A stretch of DNA of 39,971 nucleotides from JAVBMU01 sp031551755 (GTDB lineage Bacteria; Actinomycetota; Actinomycetes; Actinomycetales; Cellulomonadaceae): positions 1-39,971 of the forward strand of contig JAVBNE010000028.1 in the NCBI GenBank assembly GCA_031551755.1, in the 5' to 3' direction. Below, in pieces: positions 15,776-23,044 of the stretch. The translations under genes and the position numbers were made by a program. Each line of letters begins with the position of its first letter. Positions within the stretch are counted from its first letter, which is position 1. The notes beneath the pieces are model-generated. The model was not told where the DNA came from. It saw only the letters and a list, made by a program, of their open reading frames with translations, and did not search any database.

Positions 15776-16332
15776 GCTTGCAGGACGACGTCGCGGCATT
15801 GCTCGAGACGGCGGCCGGCGGCCCCCTGCCGATCGTGCAGTCCGGGCATCCGGTGCTGCATCGCGTCGCCACCCCTTATGAGGGTCAGCTGGGCGACCTG
15901 TTGAATCCCTTCCTGATCGCGATGCGCCGGACCATGCGGGCCGCGCCGGGCGTGGGGCTCGCTGCTCCGCAGGTGGGCATCGGGTTGGCGCTCGCAGTCG
16001 TGGAGGACCCTGGACCCCCGGAGGGCGCCGACGATCCGCGCGAGCGACGACCCACGGAGTATCGGGTGCTGGTCAACCCGGACTACGGGCCTGTCGGGGA
16101 TGAGCAGGTGACCTTCCCGGAGGGCTGCTTGTCGGTCCGGGGCTGGCATGCGGACCGGAGCCGGTGGCGAATGGTCAGACTCACCGGCTCCGATGAGACC
16201 GGCCGCGCGCTCGATGAGGTGCTGTGCGGGTGGCCGGCGCGCATCATCCAACACGAGACGGACCACCTGCGGGGCGAGCTCTATCTCGATCGAGCGGAGT
16301 TGCGCGGTAAAGTCGCCCCTACGCCCCCATAG
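15772..16332 (+). CDS. def: Peptide deformylase
   Basis: The 186-residue metalloenzyme removes the N-formyl group from nascent Met. All three motifs are present: GVGLAAPQVG, EGCLS with the metal-binding Cys, and QHETDHLRGELYLDR with the HExxH ligands and catalytic Glu. An N-terminal extension of about 20 residues precedes the family core, as in other actinobacterial enzymes. GTG 15772 overlaps the glmM stop. The last three codons and the stop (TAG 16330-16332) lie within the acceptor and first D-arm bases of the downstream tRNA gene. Confidence 0.94.
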   Translation: MSLQDDVAALLETAAGGPLPIVQSGHPVLHRVATPYEGQLGDLLNPFLIAMRRTMRAAPGVGLAAPQVGIGLALAVVEDPGPPEGADDPRERRPTEYRVLVNPDYGPVGDEQVTFPEGCLSVRGWHADRSRWRMVRLTGSDETGRALDEVLCGWPARIIQHETDHLRGELYLDRAELRGKVAPTPP

Positions 16333-16399
16333 CCCAATTGGCAGAGGCAACCGACTTAAAATCGGCCCAGTCCGGGTTCGAGTCCCGGTGGGGGTACCA
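16323..16399 (+). tRNA. tRNA-Leu (anticodon UAA), class I-like with short variable loop
   Basis: A complete cloverleaf can be drawn. The 7-bp acceptor is GCCCCCA with TGGGGGT (G1-U72 wobble). The anticodon stem CCGA/TCGG has loop CTTAAAA and gives anticodon UAA. The T arm is CCGGG-TTCGAGT-CCCGG, the discriminator is A73 and CCA is encoded. The variable region is only five bases (CCAGT), whereas tRNA-Leu is normally class II with a long variable arm. Position 27-43 is an A-C mismatch. The 5' end overlaps the def stop codon by ten bases, so processing must separate them. Confidence 0.9.
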
Positions 16400-16425
16400 C
16401 GGCCGGACCTCGGCGCGCCAGCGGC

Positions 16426-16431
16426 TAGGCT
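16426..16431 (+). promoter_or_regulatory. Candidate leaderless -10 for a short ORF
   Basis: TAGGCT ends six bases before ATG 16438, the same geometry as the -10 elements of the leaderless genes in this window. Confidence 0.35.
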
Positions 16432-16437
16432 CTCGGC

Positions 16438-16461
16438 ATGCGACGGCGTAGGCAGGTCTGA
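16438..16461 (+). CDS. Possible leaderless seven-residue Arg-rich leader peptide (MRRRRQV)
   Basis: ATG is followed by four different consecutive Arg codons (CGA, CGG, CGT, AGG), then CAG, GTC and TGA. CGA and AGG are uncommon in high-GC actinobacteria. The TANNNT element six bases upstream gives it a plausible leaderless start. It could be a translation-sensing leader or simple chance. The 150 bases that follow hold a direct repeat, GCGGACCG twice (about 16484 and 16499), and relatively AT-rich sequence, but no clear attenuator. Confidence 0.25.
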   Translation: MRRRRQV

Positions 16462-16600
16462 CGCAGCCCTCGTCCCGAGGTGCGCGGACCGGCCCGTCGC
16501 GGACCGACCAATGACCCAGTAACACGTAGGTTTTGTGATGATATGTGCTGGGTATTCGGACAGTCGGTGGACGAAGCGGGCCGATCGGGTGGAAGGTCGC

Positions 16601-16606
16601 TACCAT
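16601..16606 (+). promoter_or_regulatory. Leaderless -10 of the DUF6882 gene
   Basis: TACCAT ends seven bases before GTG 16614, and no Shine-Dalgarno sequence is present. Confidence 0.55.
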
Positions 16607-16613
16607 CTAATAC

Positions 16614-17393
16614 GTGTCCGACTCCATCACGCTTCAAGACCTCGTCGACGATGTGGCCATCGTCTCTGCCGAGGCACAGGGGCGGCTCACCGACCTGCAT
16701 GGCGGCGACAGTTGGGCCGTTGACATGGCGGTCGGCATCCTGACCTTCCGTGGACCCACGGGCGTTGGGACGGATTGTGAGGCTCAATTCCTTGGTTCCT
16801 CCGCCCAAGGTTCCGGTACTTGGTTGTGGGGCTGGGAGAACGTCAATGGATTTCCGGCGTCCGTACTGGTCGCGGCACGGCATGTGCGCGCCGTCGGCGG
16901 CGCCTTGCCGGAACTGGGCTCGGCGCGGCTCCCGCTCACCGAGGATCTCGACCTCAAACTCGTGCTCGCCGCCAAGGCGTTGACGCACACATTCACGCAT
17001 TACCAGGGGAGCGTACGGGGCGGGACCACAGCCTGGTTCCTGTTGGACCATCCGAGCTTCGCCCTGAGCCCGCCAACTCTCGAAGGCGTCGCCAGAGCGA
17101 TCAAGGAGGGCACCGAGGGAACCGTGGTGGCAGATCACCGGCGCGCTGTCGCCGCGTATGCCGCGCGCCGGGGCCTGACCATGAGCGCGGCCTCCGACGG
17201 CACACTGAGCATCCACATGAATGACGGCGTGGTTTCGGTCCAGTTCGACGAGGAAGATCGCGTCGTCGACGTGGACACCGCGGTCGGGCGGGTCTTCGGC
17301 TCCGGCCAGGAGTCCGAGGGCGGCGACGAGTGGGAGTACGACGACAGCGAACACCCCCAACGCAGGTCCTGGTTCCGCCGCCGACAGCATTAG
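16614..17393 (+). CDS. DUF6882-like protein of unknown function
   Basis: The 259-residue protein has an N-terminal half with TWLWGWENVNGFP preceded by a short GTDCEAQFLGS strand, the pattern I associate with DUF6882. A middle FTHYQGSVRGGTTAWFLLDHP segment follows, then an acidic C-terminus. No membrane helix, signal peptide or catalytic motif is evident, so it is probably cytosolic. GTG 16614 is chosen because a TANNNT box ends seven bases upstream. It converges on another unrecognised gene across a 72-bp gap that shows no clear terminator. Function is unknown. Confidence 0.7.
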   Translation: MSDSITLQDLVDDVAIVSAEAQGRLTDLHGGDSWAVDMAVGILTFRGPTGVGTDCEAQFLGSSAQGSGTWLWGWENVNGFPASVLVAARHVRAVGGALPELGSARLPLTEDLDLKLVLAAKALTHTFTHYQGSVRGGTTAWFLLDHPSFALSPPTLEGVARAIKEGTEGTVVADHRRAVAAYAARRGLTMSAASDGTLSIHMNDGVVSVQFDEEDRVVDVDTAVGRVFGSGQESEGGDEWEYDDSEHPQRRSWFRRRQH

Positions 17394-17465
17394 ACGTGGG
17401 GACTACGAGGCACTGTCAGAGGCCGCCGATCACCGCCCGGCGTCCACCTCGCAGGGTTCGGGCGG

Positions 17466-18491
17466 TCAGCCCTCGACCACTCCCAGGGCATTCAGGGCAG
17501 CGCCGAACGAACCGGTTGCGTCGATGACGACGTCGCCGGCCTCGGAGGTGCGTGAGACCCGCTCGACGACGCCGTTCGCGGCCCGGTAGTACAGATGCGG
17601 GCTCACCCGGTCGGCTGCTTCCGCATACTCCGCTCGGGCCACACGCACGAGCAGTCGAGTGGCGGCTACGACACCCGAACCTTCAAGCACATGGGTAGCG
17701 AGGCTGCGGCCGTGGGGGACAGCGAACAACAGCCCATGCGTGGGGCGCTCGACATGCAGCGCAGCCGCGACCAACTCGTCGAGGATCAACGCCCGGCTGG
17801 CGCCGTGATCGTCGTTCGAGGCGAGGATGTGCACATCGGAGTCCATGCGCCGGCGGTCGGCGCCGAAAACCGTGCGCTGGGGGGTGGGCAGCCGACGTAG
17901 ATTTCGTAGTGCGAGGGGCAGGACGGCATCCCAGCCTCCGAAGCCGTTCAAGGACCCGTGGGTGGTCAGCGTTGCCACGTAGGACGGATAGTCGAGCGCG
18001 GCCAGCACATGCAGGTCGGCGAACGGGAGCGCATAGTCTGGGACGGCCCTGTTGCCGATGGGGTCGTCGTCGACGTTGCGGGTTGGAGCCAGCCGCGGAT
18101 AGACGAGCGAGGCGATCTCTTCCAGCGTCGTGGGCGGGGCCTTGGTCTCGGCGTTGATCATGGCGTTCACGTATTGTTGGACGGTGCGCCGCCAGCGAAA
18201 CCGCGGGCGGCTAGCGAGGTCAGCCGCGAGTTGCCGGAGGCCAAGGACCCGGCCGTCCATAATCTGCATTCCGCCGTCGCCGTCATAGGTGGTTTCTATC
18301 CCGGCGGCTCGGAATGCGGCATCGACCTGCACTACGAGCCAGCGGGCTTCGAGGACCGAGAGGGGCGCCAGGGCCGCATCCGGAGTCGGGAACGCGCCGG
18401 GTCGGCCCGGAGGTCCGCCGTCGGGGGGGCGGTGTGAACCACCACGGTCCGGGCCTGGAGCCCGCCGCTCACCACGACCGAAGAAGGGCAT
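17466..18491 (-). CDS. Unrecognised protein of 341 residues
   Basis: I do not recognise this family. From ATG 18491 the protein begins MPFFGRGERRAPGPDRGG and has a Pro/Gly/Arg-rich disordered stretch to about residue 35. A compact domain follows with LSVLEARWLVVQVDAAFRAAG, GGMQIMDGRVLGLRQLA and VQQYVNAMI, then a C-terminal half with HGLLFAVPHG. It faintly resembles DUF1444-type proteins, which bear a similar YGDGGMxI region, but that is a guess. There are no membrane helices. The start is fixed by TACTGT ending seven bases upstream (leaderless). Upstream in-frame codons exist but lack signals. Confidence 0.7.
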   Translation of the reverse strand: MPFFGRGERRAPGPDRGGSHRPPDGGPPGRPGAFPTPDAALAPLSVLEARWLVVQVDAAFRAAGIETTYDGDGGMQIMDGRVLGLRQLAADLASRPRFRWRRTVQQYVNAMINAETKAPPTTLEEIASLVYPRLAPTRNVDDDPIGNRAVPDYALPFADLHVLAALDYPSYVATLTTHGSLNGFGGWDAVLPLALRNLRRLPTPQRTVFGADRRRMDSDVHILASNDDHGASRALILDELVAAALHVERPTHGLLFAVPHGRSLATHVLEGSGVVAATRLLVRVARAEYAEAADRVSPHLYYRAANGVVERVSRTSEAGDVVIDATGSFGAALNALGVVEG

Positions 18492-18498
18492 GCGGGCA

Positions 18499-18504
18499 AC
18501 AGTA
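18499..18504 (-). promoter_or_regulatory. Leaderless -10 of the unrecognised gene
   Basis: TACTGT on the minus strand ends seven bases before ATG 18491. Confidence 0.55.
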
Positions 18505-18622
18505 GCGTTCCCGTTGGGCGGACCCGGGGATTGTGCATGCATTCACGATCTCGGGGTCGTGGGCGTTATGCTCACCCTTCGGCCTCTGTGCCATACAAGG
18601 TCGCCGCGACCTACCTGGAGGA

Positions 18623-21600
18623 ATGGTGTTTCGATTTGCCCGGTACTCTCTAGCGAACCGCGCGGTCGTCGCGCTTGCGACTATCGCGATCGCGCTCTTC
18701 GGGGTCGTGAGCCTGGGCACGCTGAAACAGGAACTGATCCCGTCGTTGCAGTTCCCAGCAGCCGGGGTCGTCGGCATCTACCCGGGTGCATCGCCGCAGG
18801 TGGTCGATCAGCAGGTCACCCAGGTGATGGAGACGGCGGTTCGTGGCGTACGGGGCGTCGAGGACGTCACTTCGACGTCCTCGACGAGCATGTCGGTCTC
18901 GATGGTCTCGTTCAAATACGGCACGGACATGGATGCGGCCGCTCAGCAGCTCCAGTCGGCACTCACCCGGGTGCAGAGCCGGTTACCGGGAGGCGTCGAG
19001 CCGCAGGTGGTGACTGGTTCGGTCGATGACCTGCCGGTCGTCCAGCTGGCCGTCTCCGGCGGCAGCGACGAGGCCGCTTTGGCCGACGAGGTCAACAAGG
19101 TCCTGGTTCCGCGGTTGGAGAAGCTGACCGGCGTTGCCACGGTCACCGTCTCCGGTGTGGCCGACCAGCAGGTGATGGTGACCCTCAACCCGGCCGCGAT
19201 GGCCGCAGCCGGAGTGGACGCCCAGCAGATCTCCACCGTGCTGACGAGCAACGGCGCGGTTCTGCCCGCCGGTACCGTGACCGAGGGCGACACCACGCTC
19301 AGCGTCCAGGTTGGCTCGCAGATCACCTCGGTCGACGAGCTCAAGGCGCTGCCGCTGATTTCCGGCACGGGTGCTCCCACGACCCTCGGGGCAGTGGCGA
19401 CCGTCACGGCCGGTCCGGCCCCGGTCACTTCTTACTCCAGGCTCGACGGTGAGCCGTCGTTGTCGATCGCGGTCACCAAGTCGCCCTCGGGGAATACCGT
19501 CGAGGTCTCCCACGAAGTGCGGGACGCCGTCAAGGAAGCCAGCGAGTCGCTGGGCGACGCTCGCGTCGAGGTTGTCTTCGACCAGGCGCCATTCATCGAG
19601 CAGTCGATCGAGGACCTGTCGACCGAGGGTCTGCTCGGCCTGCTCTTCGCAGTTGTCGTCATCCTGCTCTTCTTGACCTCGGTGCGGTCTACTTTGGTGT
19701 CGGCCATCTCGATCCCGTTGTCGCTGTGTGTGACCTTCGGGGTCATGAGCGTGTCAGGGTACTCGTTGAACATCCTGACCCTCGGTGCGATGACCATCGC
19801 CATCGGCCGGGTCGTCGACGACTCGATCGTCGTTATCGAGAACATCAAGCGACACCTGTCCTACGGCGAGGCCAAGAAGGACGCCATCCTGACCGCGATC
19901 CGCGAGGTCGGTGGGGCCATCACCGCTTCGACGGTGTGTACGGTGGCGGTGTTCTTGCCGATCACCTTCGTGGGCGGCTTCGTGGGCGAGCTGTTCCGGC
20001 CCTTCGCGATGACCGTCACGATCGCCATGCTGGCCTCGCTCTTCGTCGCCCTGACCATTGTGCCGGTGCTCGCGTACTGGTTCATCAAGGCCCCGGTCGA
20101 CTACGACGAGCAGGCGGCGTCCGCCGCGCGGGAAGCCGCCGAGGCGAAGGAACGTCGCGGCCTGTGGCAGCGCGCCTACATCCCGACGCTGAGCACCGCC
20201 CTGCGGCGGCCGGTCGTCACGCTGGTGATCGCCGTCGTGATCCTGGGGGGCACCCTGGCGCTCGGTGGCCGGTTGCAGACCAACTTCCTCGGCGACTCGG
20301 GCCAGAACACGCTCACCGTCACGGACACCTTCAACCCGGGTACCTCGCTGGCCGCCCAGGACAAGGCCGCCCGCGATGTGGAGAAGGTCCTCGACGGGGT
20401 CGACGGGGTTGAGACGGTGCTGTCCACGGTCGGCACCGGCAGCGGTGCCGAGGCGGCCTTCATGGCCGGTGTCACCCCGAAGGCGACGTTCTCCGTCACG
20501 TTGAAGGAGAGCGCGGACGCGACTGTGCTGCAGACCGAGATCCGCGACGCACTCAAGGATGTGAAGTCCTCGCAGAGCACCGGCATCACGGTCTCCGGTG
20601 GTGACTCCGGGTTCGGTTCCTCGACGGTGGACCTGGTGGTCCGGGCCGACGATCCGGACGCGCTGAAGAAGGCCGCCGAGATCGTGCAGAAGGCAGCCGA
20701 GTCCACCGAGGGAGCGGCCGAGGTCAACAACAACCTCGCCAGCGACCAACAAGTCGTCGAGGTGAAGGTCGACCGGGCAGCAGCTGCGGCCCGGGGGCTC
20801 ACTGAGGCGCAGGTCTCAGGAGTTGTTGCGGCGGCCATGTCGCCGTACTCCATCGGCACGGTCGACCTGGGGGCCGGTCCGGTGCAGGTCAAGGTCTCGG
20901 CGGGTGCCGCACCGGCGACCGTCGACGAGCTGAAGGCCATGGCCGTGCCGTCCCCGGCTGGAATGGTGCCGCTGCCGAGCATCGCCGCGATCAGCGAGGT
21001 GGCCATCCCGACCTCGGTGACCCGGGTCGACGGTCAGCAGAGCGCGACGGTTGCGGTGACGCCCGAGGGCCAGGACCTGGGCTCACTGACCGCTTCGCTG
21101 ACCACCGCCGTCGACGAACTCGACCTGCCGGCGGGGGCGAGCGTGGAGGTCGGGGGTGTGGCCGCCCAGCAGTCGGATGCCTTCGCCGACCTCGGCCTGG
21201 CTCTGCTGGCGGCGATCGCCATCGTCTACCTGGTGATGGTGGGGACCTTCCGAAGCCTGATGCAGCCGCTGATCCTCTTGGTGTCGGTGCCCTTCGCCGC
21301 CACCGGTGCCCTGCTGATGCTGGTGCTGACCTCGACCCCACTTGGCGTGCCGTCGCTGATCGGCATGCTGATGCTCGTGGGCATCGTGGTGTCGAATGCG
21401 ATCGTGCTCATCGACCTGATCAACCAGTACCGGGCACAGGGCAGGTCGTTGGACGACGCCGTGGCCGAGGGGTCACGCAAGCGGTTGCGGCCCATCGTGA
21501 TGACGGCGGCCGCCACGATCTTCGCGCTGACCCCCATGGCCTTCGGGCTCACCGGTGGCGGTGGCTTCATCGCCCAGCCGCTGGCGTTGGTGGTCATCGG

Positions 21601-21901
21601 CGGGCTGATCAGCTCAACCTTCTTGACGCTGGTGGTCGTTCCGGTGCTGTACGTGCTCTTCGAGCGTGCGAAACTGCGGATGTCCGATCGCCGGGCGGCG
21701 CGCCGTTCCGGCAGGGCCGCCAAGAAGGTGCTGGCGGGTCCCAAGGGTGCGCAGGTCGCGGTGGCCGGCGCAGCGGCGGGCGAGGCAACGACCGTGACCG
21801 AGAAGGTCACGTCGCCGGCGGCGGGCGGCGCGGCAGAAAAGCCCGGCGAGGAAGCTGCTGACGGCACGGCCGAGAAGCCGGGCGGAAAGCACACCTCCTG
21901 A
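18623..21901 (+). CDS. RND-superfamily efflux permease (AcrB/SwrC type), without adaptor or outer-membrane partner
   Basis: The 1092-residue membrane protein has the duplicated RND layout. TM1 lies near residues 10-30, followed by the porter domain, a TM2-6 block with GRVVDDSIVVIENIKRHL (the paired Asp of the proton relay), a second porter domain and TM8-12. The TM10 motif is VGIVVSNAIVLID, with Ser where E. coli AcrB has the relay Lys. A cytoplasmic Ala/Lys/Glu-rich tail follows from about residue 1025. No periplasmic adaptor gene is nearby, as for SwrC-like pumps of Gram-positives. ATG 18623, or GTG one codon later, sits right after GGAGG. A TATGCT at 18567-18572 may be its -10. Substrate unknown. 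Confidence 0.9.
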   Translation: MVFRFARYSLANRAVVALATIAIALFGVVSLGTLKQELIPSLQFPAAGVVGIYPGASPQVVDQQVTQVMETAVRGVRGVEDVTSTSSTSMSVSMVSFKYGTDMDAAAQQLQSALTRVQSRLPGGVEPQVVTGSVDDLPVVQLAVSGGSDEAALADEVNKVLVPRLEKLTGVATVTVSGVADQQVMVTLNPAAMAAAGVDAQQISTVLTSNGAVLPAGTVTEGDTTLSVQVGSQITSVDELKALPLISGTGAPTTLGAVATVTAGPAPVTSYSRLDGEPSLSIAVTKSPSGNTVEVSHEVRDAVKEASESLGDARVEVVFDQAPFIEQSIEDLSTEGLLGLLFAVVVILLFLTSVRSTLVSAISIPLSLCVTFGVMSVSGYSLNILTLGAMTIAIGRVVDDSIVVIENIKRHLSYGEAKKDAILTAIREVGGAITASTVCTVAVFLPITFVGGFVGELFRPFAMTVTIAMLASLFVALTIVPVLAYWFIKAPVDYDEQAASAAREAAEAKERRGLWQRAYIPTLSTALRRPVVTLVIAVVILGGTLALGGRLQTNFLGDSGQNTLTVTDTFNPGTSLAAQDKAARDVEKVLDGVDGVETVLSTVGTGSGAEAAFMAGVTPKATFSVTLKESADATVLQTEIRDALKDVKSSQSTGITVSGGDSGFGSSTVDLVVRADDPDALKKAAEIVQKAAESTEGAAEVNNNLASDQQVVEVKVDRAAAAARGLTEAQVSGVVAAAMSPYSIGTVDLGAGPVQVKVSAGAAPATVDELKAMAVPSPAGMVPLPSIAAISEVAIPTSVTRVDGQQSATVAVTPEGQDLGSLTASLTTAVDELDLPAGASVEVGGVAAQQSDAFADLGLALLAAIAIVYLVMVGTFRSLMQPLILLVSVPFAATGALLMLVLTSTPLGVPSLIGMLMLVGIVVSNAIVLIDLINQYRAQGRSLDDAVAEGSRKRLRPIVMTAAATIFALTPMAFGLTGGGGFIAQPLALVVIGGLISSTFLTLVVVPVLYVLFERAKLRMSDRRAARRSGRAAKKVLAGPKGAQVAVAGAAAGEATTVTEKVTSPAAGGAAEKPGEEAADGTAEKPGGKHTS

Positions 21902-21910
21902 CCGATGCCG

Positions 21911-21949
21911 GTGAACGGCCCCATCCGCTCAGCGGGTGGGGCCGTTCAC
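21911..21949 (+). terminator. Terminator after the RND permease
   Basis: An 18-bp stem (21911-21928 with 21932-21949, one G-T pair) encloses a TCA loop. It is very stable but lacks a long T run. It may serve both strands. Confidence 0.75.
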
Positions 21950-21974
21950 GCATCCGATCGACGAGAATCTGACC

Positions 21975-22073
21975 ATGAGTCGCAGAGGCCCCGGGCGTCC
22001 GCCGGAAACAAGCCACGCCGAGATCCAGCGGGTTGCCCTGCGCCTCTTCGTCGAGCAGGGATACGCGGCGACC
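21975..22073 (+). pseudogene. N-terminal remnant of a TetR-family regulator
   Basis: From ATG 21975 the sequence encodes MSRRGPGRPPETSHAEI followed by QRVALRLFVEQGYAAT, the start of a TetR helix-turn-helix domain. Homology stops inside the first helices, where TetR proteins would continue into the recognition helix. From about 22064 the DNA instead encodes an alcohol dehydrogenase end in another frame. Only about 33 of roughly 200 residues remain, so it cannot bind DNA. It is the left half of a deletion scar. Confidence 0.75.
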
Positions 22074-22384
22074 TCATCGTCGACTACGCGGGATTCGACA
22101 CCACGCAAAAGGCGCTGAATGCGATCAAGCGGGGCGGCAAGGTCGTGCAGGTCGGCCTTGGTAAGCCGACGTTCACCGTCGCGACCAACTCGGTCCTCGG
22201 CAAGACGATCCAGGGCTCGCTCGGCGGCACGGTCCAAGACATTGAGGAGCTCTACGCGCCCATGGCCCAGGGCGAGATCCGTCCGGTGTATGAGGAGATC
22301 GGTTTCGAGGAGATCGGCGCGGGACTCGAGCGGCTCAAGGCGAATCAGGTGACGGGTCGGCTGGTCGCACGCTTCGGCGGGTAG
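22064..22384 (+). pseudogene. C-terminal remnant of a zinc-type alcohol dehydrogenase (MDR family)
   Basis: Frame 2 encodes GDLIVDYAGFDTTQKALNAI, then RGGKVVQVGLGKP, then GTVQDIEELYAPMAQGEI and a terminal LERLKANQVTGRLVARFGG, the last ~104 residues of a medium-chain dehydrogenase. This covers the end of the Rossmann domain and the C-terminal helix. The catalytic zinc domain and nucleotide-binding Gly motif are absent. The join to the TetR remnant lies at 22064-22075, where the GCGGCGACCTC run reads sensibly in both frames, as expected for a microhomology-mediated deletion. The stop is at 22382-22384, five bases before the mazEF operator. Confidence 0.75.
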
Positions 22385-22388
22385 TCCT

Positions 22389-22431
22389 CAGATGATTGAG
22401 TCTGACTGAACTATCAGATAGAATCATCTGC
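22389..22431 (+). promoter_or_regulatory. Promoter and palindromic operator of the MazEF-like pair
   Basis: TTGAGT (22396-22401) and TAGAAT (22419-22424) are 17 bases apart. TAGAAT ends seven bases before ATG 22432, so the mRNA is probably leaderless. A perfect 9-bp inverted repeat (22389-22397 with 22422-22430) brackets the core promoter, and an inner 5-bp repeat (TCTGA/TCAGA) lies within it. This is a likely autorepression operator. Confidence 0.75.
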
Positions 22432-22680
22432 ATGAGTCGTACGACAATAGCCATCCACACCGACACCCGTGCCAGGATCAAGGCTGGCGCCGAGGGGGAG
22501 TCGAAGACGATCGACGACTTCCTGCGGGTTCTTCTGGATGAACACGAGACAAACCGGTTCTGGGCATCGTTCGAGGATGTCACTCCGCAGTCTTATGCTG
22601 AGGCGACCGCGAATGACGGTGATGCTCTCGACGAGGGCTACACCATCGAGGATCGCGACCTCGATGGTGGGGCGGCGTGA
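22432..22680 (+). CDS. Antitoxin of a MazEF-like module (ribbon-helix-helix type)
   Basis: The 82-residue acidic protein begins MSRTTIAIHTDTRARIKAGA, with a short beta strand followed by two helices (TIDDFLRVLLDEHE). This looks like a ribbon-helix-helix DNA-binding domain of MazE/VapB-type antitoxins. The C-terminal half is acidic and probably wraps the toxin. ATG 22432 is set by the -10 seven bases upstream. The stop overlaps the toxin start by one base (TGATG). It likely represses its own promoter through the flanking palindrome. Confidence 0.75.
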   Translation: MSRTTIAIHTDTRARIKAGAEGESKTIDDFLRVLLDEHETNRFWASFEDVTPQSYAEATANDGDALDEGYTIEDRDLDGGAA

Positions 22681-22994
22681 TGGCTGCGCCCCCGGGTCGT
22701 GGGGACGTGGCGTGGCTTTCGATGGATCCGGTTCAGGGCCGTGAGCAGCGTGGCCATCGTCCTCACTTGGTGTTGTCGGATGAGCGCCTTGCCCGGACAA
22801 CAGGCCTGGTGATCGGTGTTCCTATGACGAGTGTCCAGCGTCCGTGGGCCACCCGGGTGACTCTCGGTGGCGACTCCTACGCGATCGCCGAACAGCCGCG
22901 CACGTTCTCGATCTCCCGCGTGACCAAGGTCGACCGAAAGGGCTATGACGTCGAACCCGTCGTCCGAGTGATTGCGAGGCTGATCGGCGGCTGA
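22680..22994 (+). CDS. MazF/PemK-family mRNA-interferase toxin
   Basis: The 104-residue protein has the MazF pattern: GRGDVAWLSMDPVQGREQRGHRPHLVLS (first strands and the conserved Arg/Gly loop), TTGLVIGVPMTS (central strand ending in the conserved P-T/S), then YAIAEQPRTFSISRVTKVD (late catalytic block). The family cleaves RNA at short motifs as a dimer and is neutralised by the antitoxin encoded just before it. ATG 22680 is chosen over the GTG at 22677. It lies next to a deletion scar and converges on a P-type ATPase gene. A short GCCAGGC/GCCTGGC repeat lies between them. Confidence 0.85.
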   Translation: MAAPPGRGDVAWLSMDPVQGREQRGHRPHLVLSDERLARTTGLVIGVPMTSVQRPWATRVTLGGDSYAIAEQPRTFSISRVTKVDRKGYDVEPVVRVIARLIGG

Positions 22995-23044
22995 CGCGGT
23001 GTGATCAGACGCCAGGCCACGCGTGCCCAGCGCTGCAACAAGCA

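Noticed and set aside
14258..15799. 513-codon antisense frame over glmM
   Set aside because: Shadow of glmM, which has every family motif. No promoter or homology.
18533..18622. Upstream ATG start for the RND permease
   Set aside because: The extra 30 residues lack a membrane-protein lead-in and would cover the probable -10 at 18567. ATG/GTG 18623-18626 follows GGAGG.
21905..22384. A single intact 159-residue gene
   Set aside because: Its first ~50 residues are an out-of-frame reading of a terminator and a TetR start. Only the end matches a dehydrogenase, so two pseudogene pieces fit better.
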